Source: Chloroflexi bacterium GWB2_49_20
GTDB taxonomy: Bacteria; Chloroflexota; Anaerolineae; Anaerolineales; Villigracilaceae
Reading direction: 5' to 3'
DNA: 64,000 nt
Assembly (NCBI GenBank): GCA_001796335.1
Contig: MGMF01000028.1
Coordinates: forward strand, 1-64,000
Shown: piece after piece, positions 27,054 to 35,723 of the stretch
How the letters are laid out: each line of letters begins with the position of its first letter
Position numbering within the stretch: position 1 is the first letter of the stretch
Made by a program: the position numbers and the translations under genes
Notes under the pieces: model-generated
The model's database searches: none
What the model saw: only the letters and a program-made list of their open reading frames with translations
Told to the model about the DNA's origin: nothing

Positions 27054-28736
27054 ATGAAACAATTGAGAAAATGGTTCGCTTTTGGTCTGGCTACAGTTGT
27101 GGTCCTCTCTTTGCTTCTGGCAAGCTGTGCACCTGCAGCCACTGAAGTACCGACCTCTGTGGGACCAGTCGTTACTGATGCACCAGTCGTAACCGAATCA
27201 CCTACAGAACCACCTGTGGTGGAGCACACCCTCACGATTGCTGTCTCTGCCGATATTGCGGGCTGGGATCCGGTCACATCTATCTATTGGTTGGCCAATG
27301 AAGTGATCGTCAACACCCACGACACCCTGGTGGACTACGGTCCCAAGACGGATGCCAATGGTAACCCTGTGCGCGACATAACGAATGTTGTACCAAACCT
27401 GGCAGAATCTTTTACCGACGAAGGTGGCAAAGTATTCACCTTCGTCCTAAGACCTAATGCCAAGTTCAATAATGGCGACCCGGTCACCGCCCAGGCAGTC
27501 AAAGCCAGTTTCGAGCGTGTCCTCAGCATACCAAGTCTGGCCTCTTGGCTTTTGACGGATGTGGCTTTTGTGAAAACTGCTGATCAGATCACAGTGGTGG
27601 ATGATGCCACGGTCAAATTTACCCTGGCAGATACAAATCCGATCTTCCTTAAAGTCCTGGCGGAAATGAACATGGTGATCGTCAATGTGGCTGAAATCCA
27701 GGCCAAGGGCGGCGCTACAGCAGAAGATCAACAGAAGTGGGCTTCCGCTAATCCGACTGGCTCAGGCCCTTACATGCTTGAGAAGTACGAAGCTGGTGTG
27801 GAACTCGTTCTAACCGCTAACCTGAATTATTGGGGTGAGCCGCCTTACTACTCCAAAGTTGTCTACAAGATAGTCCCTGATGTTCAGAACCGGTTGCTCC
27901 TTCTCCAGAACGGCGATGTAGACGTGGTATATGAACCACCTCTGAAGGATTACGAGACCCTGAAAGCCAATCCCGACCTATCCGTCTATGCCACCCCCAC
28001 CTTTGGTACGCTGTTCTGGTGGCTACCCTTCAATACACCCCCCTGGGATAAGGTGGAACTGCGCCAGGCTATTGCGCATGCCATTCCCTATGAGACCATC
28101 ATCAAAGATGTAACTTATGGTTATGCGGCACCGGCACTCAGCTGGATACCATTGGGACTTGAAGGACATATCAATGCATCTCCGTACAACTATGACCTGG
28201 TGAAAGCAGCCGAACTCTTGACCACCGCGGGTTACCCTGGTGGGGTAGGCCTGCCGACCATCACCTTCTATGCCAAGCAAGGTGTGCCCGAAGAAGAGCA
28301 GGTGGCCGTTTATATCCAGGCCGAGCTGGCCAAGATCGGTATCACCATGGAAATCCAACCGGTCGCCCTGGCTGCTCACAGCGAGAAACTGGCCTCTCAC
28401 GAAGCTGGCTTGTTCGCCTTCAACTTCTGGATCCCCTATGTTCCCGACCCGATCTATTCTGAATTCTGGAACTTCAAGTTCTCAGAGAGCGGTTGCTGCA
28501 ACTATGGCAGCTTCAACGATCCTTCTGTGGATGCGTTGATCGACAAGGGCCTATACGAACTGGATCCCGCCATACGGAATGGTTATGTGGAAGAGGTTCA
28601 GCGAAAAGTTGCTGCCTTCGTGCCCTCCATTCCGATCTACCACCCCTCCTGGAATGTGGCCATGCTTAAGAGTATCATGGGTTACTCTTACTATCCTGAC
28701 ACCCTGCTGCGCTTCGGCCAGCTTTACGGAGAGTAA
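27054..28736 (+). CDS. Lipoprotein solute-binding protein, family 5 (oligopeptide/nickel type)
   Basis: Extracellular binding protein of 560 residues. The signal peptide is 1-24 with lipobox LLASC (C25), followed by a Thr/Pro/Val/Glu-rich tether to about residue 58. The SBP_bac_5 fold runs to the C-terminus: a DPVTSIYWLANEVIVNTHDTL opening, FTFVLRPNAKFNNGDPVTAQ, GSGPYMLEKYEAG, ELRQAIAHAIPYETII and a terminal PIYHPSWNVAM. ATG 27054 is supported by aaaggag at 27038-27044; upstream in-frame codons are not. It starts the five-gene importer and is followed by a strong hairpin before the permeases. Despite the name, this family binds varied ligands; here a methylated or sugar-acid-like compound is a guess. 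Confidence 0.92.
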   Translation: MKQLRKWFAFGLATVVVLSLLLASCAPAATEVPTSVGPVVTDAPVVTESPTEPPVVEHTLTIAVSADIAGWDPVTSIYWLANEVIVNTHDTLVDYGPKTDANGNPVRDITNVVPNLAESFTDEGGKVFTFVLRPNAKFNNGDPVTAQAVKASFERVLSIPSLASWLLTDVAFVKTADQITVVDDATVKFTLADTNPIFLKVLAEMNMVIVNVAEIQAKGGATAEDQQKWASANPTGSGPYMLEKYEAGVELVLTANLNYWGEPPYYSKVVYKIVPDVQNRLLLLQNGDVDVVYEPPLKDYETLKANPDLSVYATPTFGTLFWWLPFNTPPWDKVELRQAIAHAIPYETIIKDVTYGYAAPALSWIPLGLEGHINASPYNYDLVKAAELLTTAGYPGGVGLPTITFYAKQGVPEEEQVAVYIQAELAKIGITMEIQPVALAAHSEKLASHEAGLFAFNFWIPYVPDPIYSEFWNFKFSESGCCNYGSFNDPSVDALIDKGLYELDPAIRNGYVEEVQRKVAAFVPSIPIYHPSWNVAMLKSIMGYSYYPDTLLRFGQLYGE

Positions 28737-28756
28737 TCTCCTCCCGTCCTAAGAAT

Positions 28757-28800
28757 CTGCTGGCTCTGCCTTGGCGGAGCCAGCAGAGGATATCCTTTTT
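28757..28800 (+). terminator. Hairpin/attenuator between binding protein and permeases
   Basis: CTGCTGGCTC (28757-28766) pairs exactly with GAGCCAGCAG (28777-28786). Inner GCC/GGC pairs extend the stem. A T5 run at 28796-28800 lies 9 nt after the stem. This suggests partial termination, giving more binding protein than permease. Confidence 0.65.
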
Positions 28801-28815
28801 GAGAGACTGGCTGGA

Positions 28816-29829
28816 ATGAGAATAATCATTTACACCTTAAAACGTCTGCTCCTGCTAATACCAATCCTGCTTGGTATTTCCATCATTACTTTTGCGATCA
28901 CCCATATCATTCCAGGTGATCCTTTGTACATATTATTAAGCCCCTATGCCAAAGAAGATGACATCCAGAATGCACGCGTGGAGTTGGGGTTGGATAAACC
29001 TCTGTATGTGCAATATGGAATTTATTTGAACGATCTCGTTCATGGAGACCTGGGGTACGCCTACCGTACCCGAAAACCGGTGCTTGACGATATCAAGCAG
29101 CGCTTCCCGGCAACTTTTGAATTGACAACTCTCAGCTTGTTCCTGGCGGTCATCGTCGGGGTGCCCCTGGGCGTCCAGGCTGCTGTTCACCGTGATACCT
29201 GGTTTGATCACCTTGTCCGCATTGTTTCTGTGGGAGGAGTATCCATCCCAATATTCTGGACTGGAGTGGTATTGATTTACATTCTATATTATAAATTAAA
29301 AATAGCACCACCGCCAATGGGGAGGATGGGAATTATGGATACTCCACCGGATACCATTACCGGGATGTACATAATGGACTCGATTTTAACCAAGAATTGG
29401 GTTGCATTGAAGGTGAGTCTTAAATACATTGCCTTGCCAGCCATCACATTGAGCTTTGCCATGCTGGCTCCCATCATGCGCATCACTCGCAACAGCATGC
29501 TCGAAGTGCTCAATTCAAACTTTGTACGCACAGCACGCTCACTCGGCCTGTCCAAGAGAACTGTAATTTACAACGATGCTTTGAGAAATGCCTTGTTGCC
29601 GGTGGTAACCAGCATTGGACAGATCTTGGGATGGTCACTGGGGGGTGAGGTGTTGGTGGAGGTGGTATTTTCCTGGCCAGGCTTGGGTTATTATGCTGTG
29701 AATTCAATATTGAATACGGATTATGCCCCTGTCCAGGGTTTTGTTCTGCTGACTGCCATGATCTATGTTTTGGTCAATCTGGCTGTGGATTTATTGTACA
29801 CAGTCATTGATCCTCGGATCACCTATTGA
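28816..29829 (+). CDS. ABC transporter permease, DppB-like
   Basis: Membrane permease of 337 residues with the DppB/OppB layout: TM1 near 9-30 (LLLLIPILLGISIITFAI), a periplasmic segment with PGDPLYILLSPYA and LGLDKPLYVQYGIYL, then five further spans. The EAA loop is VRTARSLGLSKRTVIYNDALRNALLPV. I use ATG 28816 because the protein then begins like family members; the open frame extends to a TTG at 28771 that lies inside the hairpin region. It pairs with the DppC-like protein 15 nt downstream. Confidence 0.92.
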   Translation: MRIIIYTLKRLLLLIPILLGISIITFAITHIIPGDPLYILLSPYAKEDDIQNARVELGLDKPLYVQYGIYLNDLVHGDLGYAYRTRKPVLDDIKQRFPATFELTTLSLFLAVIVGVPLGVQAAVHRDTWFDHLVRIVSVGGVSIPIFWTGVVLIYILYYKLKIAPPPMGRMGIMDTPPDTITGMYIMDSILTKNWVALKVSLKYIALPAITLSFAMLAPIMRITRNSMLEVLNSNFVRTARSLGLSKRTVIYNDALRNALLPVVTSIGQILGWSLGGEVLVEVVFSWPGLGYYAVNSILNTDYAPVQGFVLLTAMIYVLVNLAVDLLYTVIDPRITY

Positions 29830-29844
29830 GAATAAGGTAAAAAA

Positions 29845-30744
29845 ATGGATCAAGTATATCCTCTAAAGCGCCCCTCGATCTGGCATGTGATCAAAGTATT
29901 TATGAGAAGATATGATTTTGAGATCTACCTCCTGCGACGCAACCCGGTTACCTTGCTGGGATTGGGCATTATTGTCCTGGTCACCCTGATCGCAATCTTT
30001 GCTCCAATCTTGGCACCCTATGATCCTTTGGCACTGACATCCGCTGACCGATTAATGGGTCCTTCTGCCGTTCATTGGATGGGAACAGACGATTACGGCA
30101 GAGATATTCTCTCCAGGGTCATCTATGCAACCCGTCTTGACATGGTCATTGCAACCAGTGCGGTCAGCATGGCCATGTTCATTGGCGTGATCCTCGGAGC
30201 AGTTGCTGGTTTCTTTGGAGGCATCATCGGTGAAGTTATTATGCGTATCCTGGATGTGATCCAGGCTTTTCCAGCTTTCATACTGGCAATGGCTCTTGCG
30301 GTTTCCCTGGGTTCGGGGAAAATGACTATCATTTATGTGGTGGCATTTATCATGGTGCCCATCTTTGCCCGTCTGATGCGTAGTGAGATATTATCCGCCC
30401 GAGGGCGCGGTTATATCGAAGCTGCTCACTGTATGGGTGCTTCAGAAATGGAGATCATTTTCAAGCAATTGATTCCAAACTGCATCACACCGATCTTGGT
30501 GCAATTTGCTTTGAGTATGAGTTATGCCATCCTGGATGCCGCGGCACTTAGTTTCATTGGCCTGGGTATTCGCCCGCCCGAGGCCGAATGGGGTTCTATG
30601 GTCAATGCGGGAGTTGGGTATATCACCTCTGGACAATTATGGCTATCTGTCTTTCCCGGTCTGGTGATGGCTATTGCAATTCTTGGATTTAATTTATTAG
30701 CAGATGGCATGCGCGATGTGCTGGATCCAAAGCTGCGGAGCTGA
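29845..30744 (+). CDS. ABC transporter permease, DppC-like
   Basis: Second permease, 299 residues. It has TM1 (about 33-55, LLGLGIIVLVTLIAIFAPIL), the OppC-type N-terminal domain with PYDPLALTSADRLMGPSAVHWMGTDDYGRDILSRVIY, and the EAA motif GYIEAAHCMGASEMEIIFKQLIPNCITPI. The ATP-binding gene starts 2 nt after its stop. This order (binding protein, B, C, D, F) is the standard one for this transporter class. Confidence 0.93.
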   Translation: MDQVYPLKRPSIWHVIKVFMRRYDFEIYLLRRNPVTLLGLGIIVLVTLIAIFAPILAPYDPLALTSADRLMGPSAVHWMGTDDYGRDILSRVIYATRLDMVIATSAVSMAMFIGVILGAVAGFFGGIIGEVIMRILDVIQAFPAFILAMALAVSLGSGKMTIIYVVAFIMVPIFARLMRSEILSARGRGYIEAAHCMGASEMEIIFKQLIPNCITPILVQFALSMSYAILDAAALSFIGLGIRPPEAEWGSMVNAGVGYITSGQLWLSVFPGLVMAIAILGFNLLADGMRDVLDPKLRS

Positions 30745-30746
30745 TC

Positions 30747-31712
30747 ATGTCAGAACCTTTATTAAAAGTACAGGATCTAAAAATACATTTCTCCACTTTT
30801 TATGGAGTTGCCAAGGCTGTTGATGGTATCTCTTTTGAAGTACAACACGGAGAAGCGCTTGGTTTGGTCGGAGAAAGTGGATCCGGAAAATCCGTGACCG
30901 GCATGGCAATATTACAATTGATCCAGCCGCCAGGCAAAGTGGTTGCCGGTGATATTATCTTTGCTGGAAAATCATTGGTGGATTATTCAGAAAAAGAGAT
31001 GCAGAATGTGCGTGGCAGCAAGATCAGCATGATATTTCAAAACCCGCGTACTTGCCTCAACCCTGTATTGACACTGGGCAGGCAGATCGACCGGGTTTAC
31101 CTGCAACACAACAATGTTACTCCTGCCCAGGCCAGTGAACATCGCCTGGAAATGTTAAGCAGGGTAGGTATTGGTGATCCCATCCGATTCAGCAACAATT
31201 ATCCCCACCAGGTCAGCGGTGGGATGTGCCAGCGGGCGATGATCGTCATGGCGATCATTTGTGAACCTCAATTGGTCATTGCTGATGAACCCACCACGGG
31301 GTTGGATGTCACCATTCAACGGCAGATCATGGAATTGTTAGCGGAGATGCGCGAGAGAATGAACGAGACCCAGATATTAATTACTCATGATCTGGGTGTG
31401 GTTGCTGAGACATGCCACCGGATCGTGGTGATGTATGCCAGCCGGGTTATGGAGGTATCTCCGACCAGGCAACTGTTTAATGAACCCCTGCATCCTTATA
31501 CGATCGGCTTGTTAAATTCCATTCCACGAGTGGACATTGATGAACAGCCTACTCCATTGCCGGGGTATGTTCCAAACGCACTCAATCGTCCCTCGGGCTG
31601 CCCATTTCACCCGCGCTGTTCCCGGGCGCAGGAACGCTGCCAGGTTGAACAGCCGGAACTGGTGCCTGTAAAAGATGGAAGATCGGCAGCCTGTTTCTTT
31701 GTGGAAAAGTAG
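30747..31712 (+). CDS. ABC transporter ATP-binding protein, DppD-like
   Basis: ATPase of 321 residues: Walker A GESGSGKSV (about 42-50), signature VSGGMCQRAMI, Walker B LVIADEPTTGLD, switch ITHDLGVVAE. The C-terminal oligopeptide-transporter extension carries HPYTIGLLNSIPRVD and cysteines in GCPFHPRCSRAQERC, the motif that binds a [4Fe-4S] cluster in DppD/OppD relatives. It works with the DppF-like partner encoded 5 nt downstream. Confidence 0.93.
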   Translation: MSEPLLKVQDLKIHFSTFYGVAKAVDGISFEVQHGEALGLVGESGSGKSVTGMAILQLIQPPGKVVAGDIIFAGKSLVDYSEKEMQNVRGSKISMIFQNPRTCLNPVLTLGRQIDRVYLQHNNVTPAQASEHRLEMLSRVGIGDPIRFSNNYPHQVSGGMCQRAMIVMAIICEPQLVIADEPTTGLDVTIQRQIMELLAEMRERMNETQILITHDLGVVAETCHRIVVMYASRVMEVSPTRQLFNEPLHPYTIGLLNSIPRVDIDEQPTPLPGYVPNALNRPSGCPFHPRCSRAQERCQVEQPELVPVKDGRSAACFFVEK

Positions 31713-31717
31713 GTACC

Positions 31718-32788
31718 ATGCAAACTATACCTGATAAAAATAGTCCAGATCAAATTCGCAACGATGCTTTATTTCTAGGAAAAATCCCCTCTTCACCCCA
31801 TATTGAAGAGTCCATCTCGGTGCCTTTGCTCGAGATCCGTGATCTGACCATCCATTTTATCGTCCACCGCCGGGTGACTGGTCCGAACGTAGTGGTGCAT
31901 GCAGCAGATAAGGTCAGTTTGTTTGTCAAAAGAGGCGAAACCCTTGGTTTGGTAGGTGAAAGCGGATCCGGCAAGACCACTGTTGGGCGTGGTGCACTCA
32001 GGTTGATTGAACCTACCTCGGGCGAAGTGTTTCTCAATGGTCAGAATATTTTGAAGGTGCATACCCGAAAATTGCGTGACATGCGCCGCAAGATGCAAAT
32101 GGTCTTTCAAGACCCGGCAGATTCTCTCAACCCGCGTTTTACATGCCGACAAACATTGGTGGATGCGTTATCACATGCTTGTTATGGATCACAAGATATC
32201 TTAAGAAAAGCTCTTGATTTGCTTGAGAGTGTCGGGCTCAATCCATCGGACCTGGATAAATATCCGCATCAATTTAGTGGAGGCCAGCAACAGCGCATTG
32301 CCATTGCCCGCGCTCTTGCTTTTACTCCGGAACTGCTCATCCTGGATGAACCCACAGCTTCCCTGGATGTTTCTGTAAAAACTCAGGTCACCCAGTTATT
32401 GCGTGAGCTGCAAAAAAAGTTCAATCTGAGTTTTATTCTCATCTCGCATGACCTTAGCAATGTCAAGTATATGACCAACCGGGTTGCGGTTATGTATCTG
32501 GGACAGATCATTGAAATTGGCAATACCTCAGATATCTTTTCCAAGCCTATGCACCCATATACAAGGGTTTTAATTGACTCTGTTCCAGTGCCAGACCCGG
32601 ATCAAAAGCGAAAACGCGCTTCATTAATTGGAGAGATCCCGAGTGCGACCGAGCCACCTGCAGGCTGCCGGTTTCATACTCGCTGCCCGATCCGGTTTGA
32701 AATATGCGATCAAAAAGAGCCGCACCTGGCGAAATTGGCAAATGGTCACATGGTTGCCTGCCATCTGGTTAATTCAAGCTCAGAGTAA
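31718..32788 (+). CDS. ABC transporter ATP-binding protein, DppF-like
   Basis: Second ATPase of the importer, 356 residues. An N-terminal stretch of about 38 residues precedes the ABC domain and is longer than usual. Motifs are Walker A GESGSGKTT, signature FSGGQQQRIAIARAL, Walker B LLILDEPTASLD and switch ISHDLSNVKYM. The C-terminal extension has HPYTRVLIDSVPVPDPDQKRK and a cysteine group (GCRFHTRCPIRFEIC). It ends the transporter genes; the dehydrogenase follows after 33 nt, so transcription probably continues. Confidence 0.92.
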   Translation: MQTIPDKNSPDQIRNDALFLGKIPSSPHIEESISVPLLEIRDLTIHFIVHRRVTGPNVVVHAADKVSLFVKRGETLGLVGESGSGKTTVGRGALRLIEPTSGEVFLNGQNILKVHTRKLRDMRRKMQMVFQDPADSLNPRFTCRQTLVDALSHACYGSQDILRKALDLLESVGLNPSDLDKYPHQFSGGQQQRIAIARALAFTPELLILDEPTASLDVSVKTQVTQLLRELQKKFNLSFILISHDLSNVKYMTNRVAVMYLGQIIEIGNTSDIFSKPMHPYTRVLIDSVPVPDPDQKRKRASLIGEIPSATEPPAGCRFHTRCPIRFEICDQKEPHLAKLANGHMVACHLVNSSSE

Positions 32789-32821
32789 TTCTGCAAAATA
32801 ATTAAAAGGAAGGAACCTGAA

Positions 32822-33931
32822 ATGAGCATAAACAAGATGAAAGCGATCGTTTGGGATGGACGAAATTTTCCGGATGGTCTGACCTATACTGATGTTGATA
32901 TACCAAAAATAAGGCCTGGCTGGGCTCTGGTCAATACCAAAGCTGCTGGCATCTGCGGTTCAGATCTTCATTACCTGTTGGGCTATACCCGTAGTTGGAT
33001 CCCGGACAAGAATCTGCCCGCTGTTCTGGGGCATGAGAACGCGGGTGTTGTAGTCGAAGTGGGTGAAGGTGTTACCAGTGTCAAACCCGGCGATCGGGTT
33101 GCCATTGAACCACTTCATGGATGTTTCGAGCGTGGCTTGCCACCTTGCCCGATGTGCAAGATCGGTAAATATCACATTTGTAAGAATGGTTTGACGCATG
33201 TTGGCATACCCCTGGTTGAGATGCTGCCAGGTGGTTATGGTGAATATTCAATTGCTCATGAAAGCCGGTTGTTCAAAGTGCCGGATAATGTGACGCTGGA
33301 AGATGCAGCTCTGCTGGATATCCTTGCAGTGGGAGTACATGCGGTTAAATTGGTCCACCCGGGTATGGGAGATTCAACGGTCGTTTATGGTTGTGGCATC
33401 ATTGGTTTGGATATGATCCAATGTTTGCGGGTGGAAGGGGTAAAAGACATCATCGCAATTGCCAAATATGGTTTCCAGGCTGAAGTTGCAAAAAAATTGG
33501 GCGCTACGGAAACCATTGTTTTGCACAAGGATGTGGATCCGGTCAAGGAAGTTATGAAACTGACCAATGACTGGGGAGTGGACCAGGTGTATGAATGCGT
33601 CGGTGGAGAGACAGATGCCCTCGACCAGTCTGTTGGGATGTGCAGAATGGGTGGTCAGGCTGTGATGTTAGGGGTTTTCCCCGGTCATCGCCCCATGGAT
33701 CTTTTCAGCATGCTTTGGAAGGAAGTCAATATCATATCCTCCAACAGCTATTCTACTGCTGGTTTAGTGCGTGAGTTCCAACTGGCAATGGACCTATTGC
33801 GGGATGGCAAAGTTTCCCACAATGAACTGATCACCCATCGGTTTCCCCCAGAGCAATGGCAGGAAGCTTTAAACGTGGCTATCTCCAAGGGGAAACTCCA
33901 ATCAATAAAAACCATGTTTGTACGGAGTTGA
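32822..33931 (+). CDS. Zinc-dependent medium-chain dehydrogenase (first of a tandem pair)
   Basis: MDR-family alcohol/polyol dehydrogenase of 369 residues. Catalytic zinc ligands are the Cys in GICGSDLHYLLGYTR and the His-Glu pair in LGHENAG. The structural-zinc lobe has cysteines in HGCFERGLPPCPMCKIGKYHIC, with a longer gap after the first Cys than the standard CxxCxxCx7C. The NAD(P) fold is VVYGCGIIGLDMIQCLRVEGVKDIIAIAK. A close paralogue follows at 33969. With KDPG aldolase and KDG kinase downstream, oxidation of a sugar acid or polyol is plausible; an amino-alcohol is another option. Confidence 0.9.
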   Translation: MSINKMKAIVWDGRNFPDGLTYTDVDIPKIRPGWALVNTKAAGICGSDLHYLLGYTRSWIPDKNLPAVLGHENAGVVVEVGEGVTSVKPGDRVAIEPLHGCFERGLPPCPMCKIGKYHICKNGLTHVGIPLVEMLPGGYGEYSIAHESRLFKVPDNVTLEDAALLDILAVGVHAVKLVHPGMGDSTVVYGCGIIGLDMIQCLRVEGVKDIIAIAKYGFQAEVAKKLGATETIVLHKDVDPVKEVMKLTNDWGVDQVYECVGGETDALDQSVGMCRMGGQAVMLGVFPGHRPMDLFSMLWKEVNIISSNSYSTAGLVREFQLAMDLLRDGKVSHNELITHRFPPEQWQEALNVAISKGKLQSIKTMFVRS

Positions 33932-33968
33932 ACATGATTTTAACAATATTCCCAAGGAGTCTAATTCT

Positions 33969-35057
33969 ATGAAGGCGGTTGTTTGGGATGGTGGTAAATG
34001 GCCTGAAGGGGTTTCGTACCAAGATTTTGCAACCCCTGAACCGCCTCCTGGTTGGGTGTTGGTAAAAACAGCAGCAAATGGAATTTGCGGTTCCGACCTG
34101 CATTATTTGCTGGGTTATACCCGCCACCTGGTGCATGATGAGAATCTCCCGGCTGTCATGGGGCACGAAGCAGCCGGTCTGATCGAAAACCTTGGTGAAG
34201 GTGTCCTTGGCTTGAAAGTTGGCGATCGGGTGGCTCTTGAACCGCTGCATGCCTGCCGTGAACTGGGGTTGCCGCCTTGTCCGATGTGCCAGACGGGTAA
34301 TTACCAGCTCTGCCCTCATCTTAGCATCGTGGGAATACCGATTGGTCGCATGATCCCGGGTGGGTATGGAGAGTACTGTCTTTACCATCATACCCGTGTC
34401 TTCAAGATTCCGGACCATGTCAGCCTTGAAGAAGCTGCCCTGCTCGATACACTTGCTTGCACAGTGCACGCCATCAATCTGGCCCGGCCGGTCCCGGGCG
34501 AAACCGCTGCGGTTATCGGGTGTGGGATCATTGGGATTGATACCATACAATGCCTTAAAGCTGCTGGGCTAAAAGATATCCTGGCAGTCTCAAAGTATGA
34601 ATGGCAGGGCGAGATGGCGCGCAAGTTTGGCGCCACAGAAGTGATCATTTCCGTTGGTAATTCTGATCCCGCAAAAGAAGTCAAACGCCTGACCCAAGGC
34701 TGGGGAGTCGATCAGGTTTATGAATGCGTGGGAGGTAATTCCGATGCCATGCAGGAAGCCCTTGGCATGGTTCGTCCAAAAGGGAAAATAATCATGGAAG
34801 GTGTATTCTCGGGAGATCGACCTTTTGACATGTTGACACTCCTGTTACGCGAGTCACCGATTTTGCCATCCATGTGTTATTCCTATTACGAAGGAAGACG
34901 CGAATTTCAAATGGCGATTGATATGATCAGTCATGGAAAAGCCGAGCAAGCCTCGATGATCACCCATCGCTTTGAAATCAAAGACTGGCGGGAGGCGATC
35001 CAGACTGCCATCGATAAGAATCGCACGCATGCCAGTAAAGTGATGTTCATTTATTAG
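33969..35057 (+). CDS. Zinc-dependent medium-chain dehydrogenase (second of a tandem pair)
   Basis: Paralogue of the preceding dehydrogenase, 362 residues, alike along its whole length: the same GICGSDLHYLLGYTR, LPAVMGHEAAG, GLPPCPMCQTGNYQLC and AVIGCGIIGIDTIQC motifs. ATG 33969 follows aaggagt by 8 nt; the frame is open further upstream into the end of the previous gene but without a ribosome-binding site. Tandem duplication with divergence suggests successive oxidation steps or a heteromeric enzyme. The catalytic-zinc His-Glu pair is intact in both. Confidence 0.9.
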   Translation: MKAVVWDGGKWPEGVSYQDFATPEPPPGWVLVKTAANGICGSDLHYLLGYTRHLVHDENLPAVMGHEAAGLIENLGEGVLGLKVGDRVALEPLHACRELGLPPCPMCQTGNYQLCPHLSIVGIPIGRMIPGGYGEYCLYHHTRVFKIPDHVSLEEAALLDTLACTVHAINLARPVPGETAAVIGCGIIGIDTIQCLKAAGLKDILAVSKYEWQGEMARKFGATEVIISVGNSDPAKEVKRLTQGWGVDQVYECVGGNSDAMQEALGMVRPKGKIIMEGVFSGDRPFDMLTLLLRESPILPSMCYSYYEGRREFQMAIDMISHGKAEQASMITHRFEIKDWREAIQTAIDKNRTHASKVMFIY

Positions 35058-35134
35058 TGCATTCTTATCAAAGAACTTATCTGCAGGCAAAAAAACACAT
35101 TCTGTTGACAAAATAAATTCTGGAGGTTCATGAA

Positions 35135-35689
35135 ATGGAAGAAAAAGAAAAAATGGTACCCCTTTCCACTGCTGTTCGTTTATTTACAACGGGCATGGAA
35201 TGGGAAGCAGGTCTATTTATTGAGACCTTCCGTGAACTCATAAAAAGAATGCCAAAAGAAGAAGCGCGCGAGATTTTGGGAAAGGCGATGTATCGGACGG
35301 GTCATAGGTTGGGCGTGGAAGCCCGCGAATTCTCAAAAACCCAAAAAGGACCACAGGGGATGGCTGAGGCCTGGGATGTCTTGTATGGTGTGGGGACTAA
35401 AGAAGCCCCTGTTTTGAACGATGACCAGTTCGTTTTCCGGGTTTTCGGTTGTGCTGCCTTCGATCTTATGAAACGCTGGGGAATGGAACCCGATGAGATT
35501 CTGTTTGTGGGCAGGGCCTATTGTGCTGGAGATACGGGTCAGGCAAAGGGTTTTGATGAAGACATGTTCTTCCAGCACACCCGGAGATTGATGGCCGGTG
35601 ATGATGACTGTGTATGGGATTACACAACCTATGAGCAGGAAAAAGCCAAATCAGCCGCGGCAGTCGCAGAATTGGGTTTGGACAAATAA
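35135..35689 (+). CDS. L-2-amino-thiazoline-4-carboxylate hydrolase-like protein
   Basis: Small protein of 184 residues with no signal peptide. The C-terminal pattern FFQHTRRLMAGDDDCVWDY and the preceding FDLMKRWGMEPDEILFVGRAYCAGDTGQAKGF resemble the ATC-hydrolase family (PF14196), whose members carry a conserved GD-x-x-C element near the end. The founding activity opens the ring of 2-amino-thiazoline-4-carboxylate to S-carbamoyl-cysteine, but most members are uncharacterised. The ribosome-binding site is ctggaggttc. It lies in the operon between the dehydrogenases and the UroD-like methyltransferase, so ring opening or binding of a pathway intermediate is possible. Assignment is from pattern recognition only. 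Confidence 0.55.
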   Translation: MEEKEKMVPLSTAVRLFTTGMEWEAGLFIETFRELIKRMPKEEAREILGKAMYRTGHRLGVEAREFSKTQKGPQGMAEAWDVLYGVGTKEAPVLNDDQFVFRVFGCAAFDLMKRWGMEPDEILFVGRAYCAGDTGQAKGFDEDMFFQHTRRLMAGDDDCVWDYTTYEQEKAKSAAAVAELGLDK

Positions 35690-35723
35690 TCTCTGGTTCT
35701 AGGTGAATTTCCCAAGGATTTTT

